Origin: Kriegella sp963975415
Lineage (GTDB): Bacteria; Bacteroidota; Bacteroidia; Flavobacteriales; Flavobacteriaceae
DNA: 64,000 nt
NCBI RefSeq assembly: GCF_963975415.1
Contig: NZ_CAXBGN010000004.1
Location: forward strand, 558,001-622,000
Direction: 5' to 3'
The position numbers and the translations under genes were made by a program. The notes beneath the pieces are model-generated. The model had not been told where the DNA came from. It worked only from the letters and a program-made list of their open reading frames with translations, and did no database searches. The number at the start of each line of letters is the position of its first letter. Position 1 is the stretch's first letter. Of the stretch, positions 62,232-64,000 are shown piece after piece.

Positions 62232-64000
62232 TTAAAATTCTACTTTTACACCTACGGTTATTGTTTTAGCATAAGGATATTGTCCTGATGCGAACCCCTG
62301 AGAAACAGAGCCAAGACCACTTCCGGCGGTAAAATTATTTACTTCTGGGTCACCTAATGTAAAGTCTGAAAAGAGTAAGAGATTTGTTCCGGTAACATAT
62401 ACATTCATTGCACTGAATACATTTCCGAGCCCTTTTGCTTCCATAGGAATATCATAATTCAAGGTCATCGTTTTCAACCGTAAATAAGAACCATCTTCTA
62501 TGTTCAAATCACTATTTACGTTAAATAGGCTGTTCGATGGTCCGGCTCTAGGGATGTCGGAAGTTTCATTTACTCCTGCTATCCAACGTTGCAATACGAT
62601 AGGATCCACATTTTGCTCTCCCCTACCATAGTATGCCGTCTGTGTGCGTACGTTCCAGATTTCAGCACCATAACTACCATGAAAAAACACATCCAAAGAA
62701 AGATTTTTATAGGTGAAGGTGTTTCTAAAACCTCCGTAAAAATCGGGTATCGGACTACCAAGTACTTGAAAGTCTTCGTCATTGATATTGGTATCACCAT
62801 TTACATCTTCGTATCGAGGTCCTCCAATAAATGACCTTCCCTCCCTTCCATCGGAAATAATCTCCTCGGCGGTTTTATAGGTGCCCAAATATCTAGCCCC
62901 CACAAAAGTTGGCAATGCTTCACCGACAATCAACCTTGCCGAATTACCTCCTTGATTTCCTGTAGATTGCAAAGAGATAAACTCTTGATCATCCAACTCT
63001 AATATCTCACTATTGTTAGATGATATACTGAGATTCGATTCCCATGTAAAGTTATCATTTTGTACATTGATGGTATTCAAGCCTAATTCAAAACCCTTAT
63101 TTTGTACAGATCCTAAATTCTGTAATTGCGTTGTTGAGTTTGCCCCTACCTGCCCAGATAATGCGACTGCAAGCAATAAGTCTTCCGTTGTCTTCTTATA
63201 ATAGTCGGCTTCAAAAGATATTCTATTGTTCAAAAAGCCTAATTCGAGACCAAGATCTAACTGTTTAGTAGTTTCCCACGTCAAACCACTACTGGGTACT
63301 TGACCAACAAGCACTCCGTTTACCAAAGAACCATTAAATACAGTTGCCGTATTGGCATAGGTTGCAATGGAATTGTAGGCGGCAACACCTTGCTCCCCAA
63401 CTATACCGTAACTACCTCTAATCTTAAATCTGTTTATTACATCAGAGTCGACCATAAACGCTTCCTCATCAACGTTCCAAGCCGCACCGATAGAGGGGAA
63501 AAACGCATATTTATTACCAGTCTCAAACACCGAAGACCCATCATACCGACCTACCAAGGTGAGCAGATATTTACTTTTATAGCCGTAGTTAATACGACCT
63601 AAGAATGAAGTCAAGGTTCGTTGACCATAACCGGAACCAACCGTTGCTGTTTCAGAATCACCTAAAGCCAGATTATTGAACGAAACCACATCGTTCGGAA
63701 AATTATCGGCTTCGGCAAACGTACTTTCGTTATTATCTTTCTGCCAGGTAAAACCTCCCAATACTTTTAAGGAATGGTCGTCTAAATCTAGGTCATAATT
63801 CAAGGTGTTTTCATTCAATATACTTTTGGTAAAATTGGTATTAATTCTACCATAACCACCAGTTACACGCTCAGGCAATATACCTGGCAAATAATTATTT
63901 TGTTTTACATAGTTCAGCTGGGCACCAAAAGTAGATTTAAAGGAGAGATTCTTAGTTATCTTATAATCTACATAAGCGTTCGTTATAAGTTGTGTAACCA
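62232..64000 (-). CDS. SusC/RagA-family TonB-dependent transporter, C-terminal part (SusC4, partial)
   Basis: This is the C-terminal 588 or so residues of a SusC beta-barrel, ending in VGVKVEF with terminal Phe. The frame stays open from 63890 to the window edge, so the gene continues beyond it and the plug and N-terminal domains are missing. Family markers are LLTLVGRYDGSSVFETGNKYAFFPSIGAAW-type strands (split here by position), SYGIVGEQG and GGFRNTFTYKNLSLDVFFHGSYG. Whether it has an STN domain, and so its own sigma/FecR control, cannot be seen. Confidence 0.93.
   Translation of the reverse strand, partial: VTQLITNAYVDYKITKNLSFKSTFGAQLNYVKQNNYLPGILPERVTGGYGRINTNFTKSILNENTLNYDLDLDDHSLKVLGGFTWQKDNNESTFAEADNFPNDVVSFNNLALGDSETATVGSGYGQRTLTSFLGRINYGYKSKYLLTLVGRYDGSSVFETGNKYAFFPSIGAAWNVDEEAFMVDSDVINRFKIRGSYGIVGEQGVAAYNSIATYANTATVFNGSLVNGVLVGQVPSSGLTWETTKQLDLGLELGFLNNRISFEADYYKKTTEDLLLAVALSGQVGANSTTQLQNLGSVQNKGFELGLNTINVQNDNFTWESNLSISSNNSEILELDDQEFISLQSTGNQGGNSARLIVGEALPTFVGARYLGTYKTAEEIISDGREGRSFIGGPRYEDVNGDTNINDEDFQVLGSPIPDFYGGFRNTFTYKNLSLDVFFHGSYGAEIWNVRTQTAYYGRGEQNVDPIVLQRWIAGVNETSDIPRAGPSNSLFNVNSDLNIEDGSYLRLKTMTLNYDIPMEAKGLGNVFSAMNVYVTGTNLLLFSDFTLGDPEVNNFTAGSGLGSVSQGFASGQYPYAKTITVGVKVEF

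Noticed and set aside
62232..63890. SusC4 as a complete short protein starting at 63890
   Set aside because: That start is a TTG, and the frame stays open to the window edge with SusC-like residues, so it is a truncated long gene.
1..64000. Mobile elements, CRISPR arrays, tRNA or rRNA genes
   Set aside because: No transposase or integrase ORF, repeat-spacer array or RNA-gene-like sequence was seen on either strand. A model-based search was not possible here.

Overview
The window looks like part of a marine Bacteroidota chromosome, most likely a flavobacterium. The evidence is the AT-rich, compact coding sequence, four SusC/SusD outer-membrane uptake pairs, many lipoprotein signal peptides, a FecR/ECF-sigma system, and a dense set of formylglycine-type sulfatases beside glycoside hydrolases. 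Apart from a truncated serine dehydratase gene at the left edge, essentially the whole window is one large polysaccharide-utilisation region or several adjoining ones. No phage, insertion sequence, CRISPR, tRNA or rRNA was seen.

Layout. (1) 2-766: end of an iron-sulfur L-serine dehydratase gene. (2) 1190-13815, plus strand: SusC1, SusD1, an M1 peptidase, GH95-1, then a lipoprotein cytochrome c gene and a beta-propeller gene that share a reading frame and are separated by one TAG codon. (3) 14292-27552, plus: SusC2, SusD2, GH95-2, an aldo-keto reductase closely resembling L-galactose dehydrogenases, a sodium:solute symporter, a sulfatase and a Tat-exported PhoD-like phosphatase. Both blocks begin with the same 33-nt palindromic leader, and both contain paralogous SusC, SusD and GH95 genes, so one probably arose by duplication of the other. 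(4) 27675-44105, minus, read right to left: sulfatase, ECF sigma factor, FecR anti-sigma factor, STN-bearing SusC3, SusD3, GH2, GH95-4, GH95-3. (5) 44606-57308, plus: two sulfatases, a three-catalytic-domain esterase, an esterase-GH27-NPCBM fusion, a GH78 rhamnosidase and another sulfatase. (6) 57410-64000, minus, read right to left: SusC4 (cut by the window end), SusD4, sulfatase, GH30.

How the genes may work together (inference). Oligosaccharides of a sulfated, probably acetylated, galactose-rich heteroglycan would be bound and imported by SusC/D. They would be de-esterified (two esterase proteins), desulfated (six sulfatases) and trimmed of alpha-L-fucose or alpha-L-galactose (four GH95), alpha-D-galactose (GH27) and alpha-L-rhamnose (GH78). 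The galactan part would be cut by GH30 and GH2. The four GH95 enzymes fall into two types by the residue two before the first catalytic Asn: Thr in GH95-1 and -2, His in GH95-3 and -4. The Thr type sits beside the L-galactose-dehydrogenase-like reductase and the symporter, so block 3 reads as a cassette that releases, imports and oxidises L-galactose (or L-fucose). An algal sulfated galactan or galactofucan is the best guess for the substrate. No endo-acting agarase, carrageenase or fucoidanase is visible here.

Strong hairpins follow susD2 and susD3, and a weaker one follows susD4, each before the enzyme genes. They may set the high transporter to low enzyme expression ratio.
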